Shown here: piece by piece, positions 9,139 to 17,500 of the stretch
Numbering within the stretch: position 1 is the first letter of the stretch
Layout of the letters: each line of letters starts with the position of its first letter
DNA from: Massilia sp. METH4
GTDB lineage: Bacteria; Pseudomonadota; Gammaproteobacteria; Burkholderiales; Burkholderiaceae_D
DNA length: 64,000 nucleotides
Assembly: GCF_037094685.1 (NCBI RefSeq)
Contig: NZ_CP146614.1
Location: 2,480,001-2,544,000, forward strand
Reading direction: 5' to 3'
Notes under the pieces: model-generated
The model's database searches: none
What the model was told of the DNA's origin: nothing
The model's input: only the letters and a program-made list of their open reading frames with translations
Made by a program: the position numbers and the translations under genes

Positions 9139-10424
9139 GCCGAGCGTGCCGGCTGCGTGTGGCCGAGGCCCAGCGCGGCTTCGATGATGTCGATGGCGCG
9201 GCGCGTGCCGCCGGCCCGGGCGACATTGTCCGCCAGGGCGTCGAGCCGTGGCGTGAACGATGGATCTTCCAGAAGCGTGCGCAGCTTGCGGGCGAGCTGG
9301 CCCGCCGTGGCGAAACGGGGCGAGGCCAGCAGGCCGACGCCCGCATGGCGCACCCGCGCCGCCGAGCCGGGGTGGTCGAACGCGATCGGCAGCGCCAGGA
9401 TCGGCGTGCGCGCCTCGATGGCGTCGAGCACCGTGTTCACGCCCGCGTGCGAGATCACCGCGTCCGCCCGCGCCAGCGCTTCGCGTTGCGGCGCGAACGC
9501 GCACACCCAGGTCGCGCCGGCGCGTTCCAGTTCGCGCGCCTGCCGCTCGTTCAAGCCGTTGCAGTGCGCCGCCAGCAGTTGCACGCCCGCCGCGCGGCAC
9601 GCCCTGGCGATGCGCAGGAACAGGCCCAGGCGGTGGCCCTGCATCGTGCCGAGCGAGGCGAACACGAAGGGCTTGCCGGGGTCGATGGCGGGCAGCGGCT
9701 GCTGCACGATCTCCTTGCGCGCCGTGGAGCGGAACGGCCCCACCTGGTGGAAGTGGGCGGGCAGGGCGCGGCGCGGGAATTCGTAGCCCTCGACGGTCTG
9801 GCTCACCTGCGCCAGCGGAGAAAGGCATTCGTGCAGCCCGTCGCGCGCCGTCAGGCCGAAGCGCCGTGCGTGGCGAAGGATGGTGCGGCGATGCGGCGTC
9901 ATCATCCAGTCGTAGACGCGCGTGCTGCCCTCGACCATGCGCAGTGCGCGCTCATCGGTGCCGTAGGCGAAAGGCATCACGGGCAGCGGAATCCCGGGTT
10001 CGCGGTTCACCGGCAGCGCGCAGGCCACGGAAACGAACGGCATGCCCAGCGCCTCGGCCACGAGCCCGCCGGCCGCTTCCATCTGGTCGCAGATCAGCGC
10101 GTCCACCCGCTGGGCTTCCAGCGCGGCGGGCAGTTCGCGGCACAGCATGTCCGTGCTCGCGGCCATGTCGTCGATCACGCGGGAGAGGCCCAGCGGGCTG
10201 CCCGGATTGGCGGCGCGGCGCATCACCGCCGCGAGCGTGCCGGGCGGGTGGCTGGCGGCGCCCAGCGCGTGATAGTGCAGGCGGCTGTCACCCAGGTGGG
10301 CGCCGGCATCGGCCTGCTGGAAATAGGTGACGCGGTGGCCGCGCGCGACGAGCTCCAGCGCGAGCGCCGCCAGCGCATTGAAGTGGCTGTAGAAGGCCGG
10401 TGCCACCACGCCGAAGTGTGCCAT
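9135..10424 (-). CDS. crtX: zeaxanthin glucosyltransferase CrtX
   Basis: 429 aa GT-B glycosyltransferase of the UGT/MGT type. The N-terminus (MAHFGVVAPAFYSHFNALAALA) is the acceptor-side Rossmann fold, and the donor site is seen in FASLGTMQG and in SHAGVNTVLDAIEARTPILALP near residue 350. In this context the likely reaction is transfer of glucose from UDP-glucose to the hydroxyls of zeaxanthin. The ATG at 10424 is preceded by GAGGAGG; the longer open frame upstream has no support. crtE ends 17 bp before it. Confidence 0.92.
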   Translation of the reverse strand: MAHFGVVAPAFYSHFNALAALALELVARGHRVTYFQQADAGAHLGDSRLHYHALGAASHPPGTLAAVMRRAANPGSPLGLSRVIDDMAASTDMLCRELPAALEAQRVDALICDQMEAAGGLVAEALGMPFVSVACALPVNREPGIPLPVMPFAYGTDERALRMVEGSTRVYDWMMTPHRRTILRHARRFGLTARDGLHECLSPLAQVSQTVEGYEFPRRALPAHFHQVGPFRSTARKEIVQQPLPAIDPGKPFVFASLGTMQGHRLGLFLRIARACRAAGVQLLAAHCNGLNERQARELERAGATWVCAFAPQREALARADAVISHAGVNTVLDAIEARTPILALPIAFDHPGSAARVRHAGVGLLASPRFATAGQLARKLRTLLEDPSFTPRLDALADNVARAGGTRRAIDIIEAALGLGHTQPARSA

Positions 10425-10441
10425 CGGGCCTCCTCGCGCAA

Positions 10442-11452
10442 TCAGCCGGCGCGGCGGTCGATGCCCGCGTGCGCCGCGCCGGTCGCATACAGGTGCGGCA
10501 CGGCGGCGGGCGCTTGCCACGGTTGCGCCGCGTGGGCGGCGAACATGCGCTGCACGAACTGGCGCGTGCGCTGGGCGCCCGCCAGTGCGTCGCCCAGGTG
10601 GCGGTCCACGTCGCGCAGGTGGTCGGCCAGGCGGCGCTGCGCTTCGTCGGCACCGAAGGTGTTCAGGAGCGTGGCCTTGCCCAGGTCCAGCCCCGTGTCC
10701 TTGCCGGTCACGGCGCTGTCGTTGCCCGGCACGTCCTGGAAATCGTCGCGGATCTGGAAGGCATGGCCGGCCGCCAGCGCGAAGGCGCGCAGGGAGCGGG
10801 CCACGCAGTCGTCGACCTCGGCAAGCACGGCCGCCATGTCCACGGCGGCACCCAGCAGCAGGCCGGTCTTGCGTTCGTTCGTGGTGGCGATCGCTTCCGC
10901 CGACCGCCCGGCGCCGCCGTGCAGGTCTTCGTACTGGCCGCGCACCAGGCCTTGGGCGCCCACCGTTTCGGCCAGTGTGGCCACGAGGCGGGCGCGGGTG
11001 ATGGAAGGAATGCCGGGTGCCGTGGCGAGGATGCCGAAGGCGCGGCTCAGCAGGGCGACGGAGGCGAGGATCGCCACGTCCTCGCCGAACTGCCGGTGGA
11101 TCGTGGGCTGGCCGCGGCGCAGGGTGGCGTCATCCATGCAAGGCATGTCGTCCAGGATCAGGGAGGCCGCGTGCACGATCTCCACCGCGCAGGCCACGTC
11201 GGTGACCGCCGGCGACGCGCATTGCAGGTCGGCCGCCACGAGCATCAGCAGCAAGGGGCGCATGCGCTTGCCCGAGCCCAGTACCGCGGCGCGCATGGCG
11301 GCGGCCAGGCGGTCGTCGCGCCCGCCCTCGGTGGAGAGCAGGTGTTCCAGGCGATCGTCCACCGCGCGCCGCATTGCTTCGAGCTCGGCGGCGGCATGCT
11401 CGTGGCCGGCCGTCTGCTCCGGCCTGGCGAACCGTCGTTTTTGACTAGTCAT
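10442..11452 (-). CDS. crtE: geranylgeranyl diphosphate synthase CrtE
   Basis: 336 aa trans-prenyltransferase that builds C20 GGPP from IPP and farnesyl or dimethylallyl diphosphate. The first Asp-rich motif is in LILDDMPCMDD and the second in IRDDFQD, followed by the GKDTGLDLGKAT lysine region; the GSGKRMRPLL motif binds IPP. The ATG at 11452 has GGAGGAG upstream and was preferred over an upstream frame extension. It is the first gene of the minus-strand crt unit. No isopentenyl-diphosphate isomerase (idi) gene lies in the cluster, unlike some Pantoea clusters. Confidence 0.93.
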   Translation of the reverse strand: MTSQKRRFARPEQTAGHEHAAAELEAMRRAVDDRLEHLLSTEGGRDDRLAAAMRAAVLGSGKRMRPLLLMLVAADLQCASPAVTDVACAVEIVHAASLILDDMPCMDDATLRRGQPTIHRQFGEDVAILASVALLSRAFGILATAPGIPSITRARLVATLAETVGAQGLVRGQYEDLHGGAGRSAEAIATTNERKTGLLLGAAVDMAAVLAEVDDCVARSLRAFALAAGHAFQIRDDFQDVPGNDSAVTGKDTGLDLGKATLLNTFGADEAQRRLADHLRDVDRHLGDALAGAQRTRQFVQRMFAAHAAQPWQAPAAVPHLYATGAAHAGIDRRAG

Positions 11453-11482
11453 GCCCGCTCCTCCGTCATATCCCGATGGACC

Positions 11483-11513
11483 ATCATAGCGGAAGGCGTT
11501 AAAAAATCGGCAA
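11483..11513 (-). promoter_or_regulatory. candidate promoter of the crt unit
   Basis: On the minus strand a TATGAT hexamer (11483-11488) lies 19 bp downstream of TTGCCG (11508-11513), about 30 bp before the crtE start codon. The -10 is good, the -35 and spacing are poor, so this is only a candidate. Confidence 0.35.
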
Positions 11514-11590
11514 TTTTCGCAATCGTGCGGCCGTCCTGGACAATTGCGGGTCAACAAGTAAGTGCGACCACGGTGGACAACGGATGGCTA

Positions 11591-11693
11591 AGAGCGCCTA
11601 ACAAAACCCCCATGGCTGCGTTGCAGCGTCTCGCCGTACAGGTGTACTGTCTTCGACGCCGCGCCTTGCCCTGCGGGTTTTGTTAGGCGCTCT
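11591..11693. mobile_element. 103-bp MITE-like element with perfect terminal inverted repeats
   Basis: Two perfect 19-nt inverted termini, AGAGCGCCTAACAAAACCC at 11591-11609 and its reverse complement at 11675-11693, bound a 103-bp element between crtE and the SDR gene. The interior contains smaller dyads (GCTGCGTTGCAGC, GTACAGGTGTAC) and no ORF. No clear target-site duplication is visible. Either a non-autonomous mobile element or a large terminator-like palindrome; similar elements seem common in Oxalobacteraceae, which I state from memory and not from a search. Confidence 0.7.
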
Positions 11694-11728
11694 AAACTAG
11701 GTGGCTAAACTGTCGGGAGATGATTGAC

Positions 11729-12688
11729 ATGGAGAGCCGCACGATGGCCATTGAACCCCTGCATTTCGGCGCCCCCGGCCAGACCGTGCTGGTCACGGGC
11801 GCCACCGGCTTCGTCGGCCACCAGCTGGTGGCCGCGCTGCTGGCCGACGGCCAGCGCGTGATCGCGATGAGCCGCGACACGGCCCGCGCCGCGCGCCAGC
11901 TGGGCAACGGCGTGCGCTGCGTGATGACGATCGCCGAACTGCCGCCTGCCGAGAAGGTCGACATCATCGTCAACCTGGCCGGCGCGCGCATCCTGGGGCC
12001 GCGCTGGACGAAGAAGCGGCAGGCGGCGCTGCGCGCCAGCCGGGTGGCGTTGACGAACCGCCTCGTGGACTGGATCGCCCAGGCACAGCACAAGCCGCGC
12101 CTGTTGCTGTCCGCCTCGGCGATCGGCTATTACGGCGTGCAGCCGCAGGATGCCGCCGTGCCGCTGGCGGAGGAAAGTCCGCCCCAGCCCATCTTCATGT
12201 CGCAGCTGTGCCAGGAGTGGGAGGCGGCGGCGCAGCGGGCGGCCCGGTTCGGTGTGCAAGTGGCCACCACGCGCTTCGGCCTGGTGCTCGGCCATGGCGG
12301 CGCATTGCCGGCCATGCTCATGCCGGTAAAGCTGGGCGTCGGCGGCCCGATGGGCGGCGGACGCCAGAAACTGTCATGGATTCACGTCGAGGACTTGCTG
12401 CGGGCGCAGGCGTGGCTGGCGCAACGCGGCGAGCGCGAAAGCGTGCAGGGCGCGTGGAACTTCACGGCACCGCAGTGCGTGACGCAGCGCGAATTCGCCG
12501 GCACGGCGGCCCGGCTGCTGCGCCGGCCAGCCATGCTGCCCACGCCGGCCTGGCCGGTGCGGCTGCTGCTGGGCGAGCAGGCCGACCTGCTGCTGGAAGG
12601 GCAGTGCGTGGTGCCGGCCCGGCTGCAGCGCGAGGGGTTTGCGTTTCGCTACCCGGCGCTCGAAGGAGCGCTGCGCAGCCTGCTGTAA
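11729..12688 (+). CDS. TIGR01777-family epimerase-like protein (extended SDR)
   Basis: About 319 aa. The NAD(P)-binding Rossmann motif TGATGFVG lies near residue 22, followed by NLAGA and the SASAIGYYG motif holding the active-site tyrosine. The C-terminal DUF1731-like tail (PTPAWPVRLLLGEQADLLLEGQCVVPARL) is typical of the YfcH/TIGR01777 family. Physiological substrate unknown. Start choice: in-frame ATGs at 11720, 11729 and 11744; GGGAGA at 11715 best fits 11729. Transcribed away from the crt unit. Confidence 0.85.
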   Translation: MESRTMAIEPLHFGAPGQTVLVTGATGFVGHQLVAALLADGQRVIAMSRDTARAARQLGNGVRCVMTIAELPPAEKVDIIVNLAGARILGPRWTKKRQAALRASRVALTNRLVDWIAQAQHKPRLLLSASAIGYYGVQPQDAAVPLAEESPPQPIFMSQLCQEWEAAAQRAARFGVQVATTRFGLVLGHGGALPAMLMPVKLGVGGPMGGGRQKLSWIHVEDLLRAQAWLAQRGERESVQGAWNFTAPQCVTQREFAGTAARLLRRPAMLPTPAWPVRLLLGEQADLLLEGQCVVPARLQREGFAFRYPALEGALRSLL

Positions 12689-12703
12689 TACTCAGTGTAA
12701 TAC

Positions 12704-13636
12704 TCAGGCGGCCTGCTGCGTGATGGTCAGGCGGCGTTCCGCCTCAGGGGAGACCTGCAGCGTGGCAAGCAGCCCATTGGCCTTCGCCAGCAGGTCCAGC
12801 GAGCGCACGTGGCGCAGGTCGCCGGGGCGCAGGCGCTGGTCGCGATAGCGCGCGCACAGTTTCAACGCCTCCTGCCGGCCCTGGGCGGCGTCGGCCGCGG
12901 TGGCGATGCCGGCATCGCGCAGCGTGCCGGCGACCAGGTCGAACAGGTCGGGCGGCATGGCTGGGCCGCCCAGCACGTCGGCGCTGGAGACGAAGCCGCC
13001 GGCCAGCGCCAGCTCGCCCATGTAGGGCGCATCCGTTTCGATGCGCACCGCGCCGCCGGGCAGCAGCATGACCAGCGGCGCATAGGGCGCCAGCGCGGGC
13101 AGCACGTGGTTCGGGTACACGGTGGCCTGCCACGCGCGCGCAGCCAGCAGCGCGTAATGGCGGTGGTCGCGCACGGGCGTGAGGCGGGCCTGGCGGAATG
13201 GCATGATCTCGACCTTGCGGCTGCCGCCGGTCGCGTCCACGGCCGCGTCCACGTAGAGCGTGCCGAACAGGAAGGCATGGTGGAAGTGCGTGCCGTGCAG
13301 CGCGCCCCACACCTGGCGCAGGCTGCCGCCGTTGGCATGGAAGGCCGCCAAGGCCGCGAAGCCGTCGGCCGCGCGGCCGGAGAGCGTGCCGGCATCGAGG
13401 CTGCCCAGCATGCCATGCAGCGCCTGGGTGATTTCCCGGCTTTGTCCGCGCGGGTAGCGATGGCCCAGCACGGCCTGGCGTGCCGCCAGCACCGGGTCGA
13501 CGCGCGCGCGCAGTTCTTCGAGCAGCGCTTGCAAGGCCGGCAGCGCCGGCAGCAGGAAGCGTTCCGTCAGGGTGGGCTGGAGCGCGTCCGCGATGCGGGG
13601 CTCGTTCGGCAACAGGGTGTCAGGCATGGAATTCAT
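12704..13636 (-). CDS. uncharacterised 310-aa protein
   Basis: I do not recognise a family. 310 aa from the ATG at 13636, preceded by GGAG and overlapping the stop of the upstream gene as ATGA, which supports both start and coupling. Composition is soluble, alanine- and leucine-rich, without signal peptide or membrane segment. A central stretch (GTHFHHAFLFGTLYVDAAVD) and an AYAPL/ETDAPYMGELALAGGF region look like a folded globular core. It is convergent with the TIGR01777 gene, 15 bp apart. Confidence 0.65.
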   Translation of the reverse strand: MNSMPDTLLPNEPRIADALQPTLTERFLLPALPALQALLEELRARVDPVLAARQAVLGHRYPRGQSREITQALHGMLGSLDAGTLSGRAADGFAALAAFHANGGSLRQVWGALHGTHFHHAFLFGTLYVDAAVDATGGSRKVEIMPFRQARLTPVRDHRHYALLAARAWQATVYPNHVLPALAPYAPLVMLLPGGAVRIETDAPYMGELALAGGFVSSADVLGGPAMPPDLFDLVAGTLRDAGIATAADAAQGRQEALKLCARYRDQRLRPGDLRHVRSLDLLAKANGLLATLQVSPEAERRLTITQQAA

Positions 13637-14157
13637 TCGAGCTCCGGCAGTGGCGGCTGTGCGCGGCGCCAGCGCAGCATGCCGATCGAGAAGGTGGCGA
13701 GATAGCCGGCCAGCAGGCCGAAGGCGATGCACGACAATGGGTGGCGCAGCACCATTTCGCGCGTGATCACTTGCGGGAATTCCGATTGACGGTTCATGTA
13801 CAGCTCCACGCCGATGTGCAGCACGCGCGCGGCGAACAGCATGCAGACGAGGATGCCGAAGCGGTCATACGGCTTGAAGAAGTAGCGCCGGCCGACGGTC
13901 TCGAAGCGCGTTTTCTTCAAGGTGAAGAAGCCCAGCCAGCCGCCGCCGATCGCTCCCGCGCCGAGCGTGGCCAGCGCTGGGGCGTCGCCCAGCAGCGAAC
14001 CGGCGGCCACCAGCAGCAGGAAGGAAAACAGCACGGCACCGGTCCAGTGTTTCCACATCAGCGATTCCTGCCGGACGAAGAACTGTCTCAGGCGCATATA
14101 GACCCGCCAGATCAGCAGCGGGATCAGGATCAGCAGGGCCAGGGTGGTCAGTTGCAT
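13633..14157 (-). CDS. four-helix membrane protein
   Basis: 174 aa from the ATG at 14157. Four hydrophobic segments: LTTLALLILIPLLIWRVYM, AVLFSFLLLVAAGSLLG, LATLGAGAIGGGWLGFF and the pair FGILVCMLFAARVLHIGVEL / CIAFGLLAGYLATFSIGML. The pattern recalls DUF1453/CcdC-like membrane proteins, but no diagnostic motif proves it. Overlaps the downstream unknown gene by ATGA, so the two probably act together. Confidence 0.65.
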   Translation of the reverse strand: MQLTTLALLILIPLLIWRVYMRLRQFFVRQESLMWKHWTGAVLFSFLLLVAAGSLLGDAPALATLGAGAIGGGWLGFFTLKKTRFETVGRRYFFKPYDRFGILVCMLFAARVLHIGVELYMNRQSEFPQVITREMVLRHPLSCIAFGLLAGYLATFSIGMLRWRRAQPPLPELE

Positions 14158-14248
14158 GGAGGGATATGGTCGGGAAAACGAAATTGTAACGCTGCGGCGC
14201 GATTCCGGGTGGCGTGGTACCGTGCTCCCTCCAGCCATAGGAGGAAAC

Positions 14249-14422
14249 ATGGAGCGTTTCATGGAGGAGTTGAACGGGCGATCGCCAATCCACGCGCACC
14301 GCGCGCCGGACCTGCCGGTGCCGGTCGACGAACCCGTGCCGGAACCGCATCCGAACCACCCGCATCATCCGGATGCGCCGGTGGAGCAGGAGGATCCGGT
14401 GCCGGACCGGAAGCCGGAGTGA
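14249..14422 (+). CDS. small Pro/His-rich protein
   Basis: 57 aa. A strong ribosome site (TAGGAGG, 6 nt before ATG) supports translation. After a short N-terminus (MERFMEELNG) the protein is a Pro/Asp/Glu/His-rich tail with PVPVDEPVPEPHP and HPHHPDAP stretches. Low complexity, probably disordered. Function unknown; divergent from the membrane protein gene. Confidence 0.55.
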   Translation: MERFMEELNGRSPIHAHRAPDLPVPVDEPVPEPHPNHPHHPDAPVEQEDPVPDRKPE

Positions 14423-14500
14423 CGGAAGGCCAGCAACAGCGGCCGGCGGCTCAGGGGAACTGGCCCCCGGTGCTTGCGGGCGTTCGCGCGCCACTTGCAA

Positions 14501-14573
14501 AAGCCGGGGTCAGTCCCCTCGACGCGTCAACGGAAACCTCGACATGCCACCCTTACCGGGGACAGACCCCTGC
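14501..14573. repeat. two degenerate palindromic repeats
   Basis: Cores GGGGTCAGTCCCC (14506-14518) and GGGGACAGACCCC (14558-14570) are 52 bp apart between the small Pro/His-rich gene and the end of tamB. Same family as the cluster at 2290-2528, but with mismatched centres and short flanks. Confidence 0.6.
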
Positions 14574-14590
14574 ACGCCACTGCCGCGGGC

Positions 14591-17500
14591 TCAATCGAAC
14601 GCCCACGTGTACAGCACATCGAGCGCATTGTTCGTGCCCGTCTGGAACTGCAGCGTGATGCGCTGGTTCACCTTGTAGCGCAGCTTGACGAGCGAGGTGG
14701 CGGTGCCGGCCCCCTGTTCGAAACCGAGGTAGGCGCGCGAGGACAGCTTCTTGCCCACCGTGACCACGGTGTTTTCCAGCCCCGTCGCGTTGCCGCTGCC
14801 CTGCGAGACGCCCAGCTCGTCCAGCCCGATCTTGTTGGCGAAACTGCCGCCGCCCTTGCCGCCGAACAGGGCGCCGGCGGCCGTGCCCAGCAAGCCCATC
14901 TCGTTGCCCTGCATATCGTCCATGCCGTGGCCCAGCACCAGCCAGGAAAGCTTTTCGCTGTCCGGCACCGATGGTGTGGAGACGAGCCGCGCGGTCGGCG
15001 CCAGCGCGGTGCCGCGGACCTCGACGCCCGCTTCCACATTGGTGTCGGACAGCTCGGTGCCCTCCGGCCGCTTGCGCACGGCAAGGATGTTCAGGCCGGG
15101 GTTGTCGTAGGCGCCCGTGAAATTGATCACGCCGCGCTCGATCGCCAGTTTCTGGCCGTAGGCCGCATAGGTGCCGTTGGCCACGCTGATGCTGCCGTTG
15201 ATGCGCGGCGGCCGGCGGTCGGCGATGCGCACGCGCACGGCACCCTTCAGCGTGGCGTCCAGGCCCTTGCCCTTCAGGCGGAAGTCGTTGCCCAGATCCG
15301 CTTCCAGGTCCACGTTCAGCGGCATCGACTGGGCCGTTTCCTTGATCGTGGGCTTGGTGCGGCCGAGGATCACCACGTCGTCGCTGATGGTGGGCGAATT
15401 CTCGTCCGGCAGCTCGATGTCGGCCCGGTCGGCGCGGAAATTGCCGTTCAGCTGGAAGCGCCGGGCATCGCGCACCAGTTCGCTGGAGCCGGACAGTACG
15501 AGCGTGCGGTCCGGCCGCGACAGCGCCTCGAGCTTGTCTGCCGTCAGCTTCAGGTTCATCGTCATCTCGTTGCCGGCCAGCCGCGCCCACCCTTCCGCAT
15601 CGGCGCGCCCCGTGCGGCCTTCCAGGTGCAGCTTCTGCAGCGTGAGGCGGTCGCCGGCCACCTGCGCCTGCAGCTGGCCGTTACGCAGGCGCACGCCCTG
15701 GTCGGCCCAGTTGATCACCAGGCCGTTGCCTGTCACGTCGCCGTTCAGCGCCGGGTTGGCCACGGTGCCGCTGCCGGCGATCGCCGCCTTCAGGGCGCCT
15801 TCCAGCTCCAGGCCTTCCATGCCGGCCAGCGGCGACATCCACGCGATCGACGGCACGTCCAGGTTCGCCGTCACGGCCAGCGGACTGTCGCCGGGGATGC
15901 GGCCGTTGCGCAGCTGCGCCGTCGCATCGAGGCCGATGCGGCCGGCACGCGTGCCCACCATGGCGGCCTGCACCTTCAGCGTATTGCCGGAAACGTTCAC
16001 GCCGGCCTGCAATTGCGACAGGCCCAGCGGCAGCGGCGCCGCGCCGCCCGTCACGGTGATGTCGCCTTTTTCGCGGAACACGCGCACCGAGCCGTCCAGC
16101 GCGGGAGCAGACGTTGCAGAACCAGCGGCAGTGGCCGGCATCGTCATGTCGATGCCCCAGTTCGCCCCCAGCGTGAGGTCGCTGACGACGCGGCCCCGCC
16201 AGGCGTTGGACAGTTGCGCCAGGTAGGTGGCGGGCACGCCGGCCGCCGTGCCGCGGCTGCGCCAGCGCGGGCCGTTCTTGTCCAGGTTTTCCACGCGCAG
16301 GCTGCCTTCCGGCAGGGCGATGACCGCGGTGGACAGGGCGATGCGCTCCGGCTTGGCCAGGCCCGCCACGCCGCTGCCCTTCGGCGCGGCGATCGTCAGC
16401 GGTGCCGGGGCTTGCAGGGTGAGGGCGAAGCGGCCGCGGTTCTGCAGCGTGTCGATGTTGCCGGTCCACGTGTCGTTGGCCCAGCCGCCCCGGATGCGCA
16501 GCGCCGCGTCGAAGTCGGGGTTGGCGGCCGAGAGGGCGATCGTGTGGGCGGCGCCGGTGCCGGAGGATTGCAGCCGCGCGCGGTCGATCGAGATCGCCGG
16601 CGAGCTGTAGCCGGTCACGTTCACGTCCGCCACCAGCGCATCGACGTTGCCGAGGGTGCCGGTGGCCTTGATCGCGCGCACCTGGTGCTGGGTCATGAAG
16701 CGCAGCGAGTTGCCTTCGATGCCGAAGGACAGCATGGGCTTTTGCATCGTGCCGCCCAGCGTGCCGGTGCCGCGCAGCACGCCGCCGAATCCGGCGCCGA
16801 GGCTGGAGAGCTGTGGTGCGTCGAGCCGCCAGTTCAGGCGGTCGGCCGGCGCGCCGAACGCGCCCCTGGCTTGCACGCTGTTCGGACCCAGGCGCAGGTC
16901 GACGTCCGCATTGTCCACGTGGCGGTGGTCGGCCGTGAGTTTCGCATGGCCCGTCAGCGGCGCGTCGACCAGCGTCGACGGCGCGAAGTCCAGGTTCATG
17001 TTGGCGCGCCAGTCGGCGGCCAGCCGGGCGTTGCCCGAGAACGTGGCGTTCAGGTTGCCCGCCGGGGCGCCAGCGGCGAAGGCGGCCGGATTCACGCGCC
17101 GCGCGCTGCCCGACACGGCCACTTCGGGAGACTTGTCCTTGCCAGAGAGCGCGAACTGGCCGGAGGCGCGGATCACGCTGTCCAGCGCCCGCACCTTTGC
17201 GCCCGTCATGCCCAGGCCGCGCGCATCGACGTCGAAGCTCGTGCGCGGCGCGTCGTAGCCGCCGGTGGCCACGCCGCTGGCGGCCACCGCTCCGGCCAGG
17301 TCGCTGCGCAGGGCAGCGAGATCCTTGGCATCGACGTTCCAGGCCAGCTTCTCGGCCGGCAGGCCGAAGTCGCCCTTCGCCTCGAGCGTGTTGCGGCCCA
17401 TCGCCACATTGGCCACGATGCCGCTCAGGTGGCGCGGGTCGGCATTGAGCTTGCCGCTGCCGGACAGGGTCTGCCCGGCGAATTTCGACGGCCGGATGGT

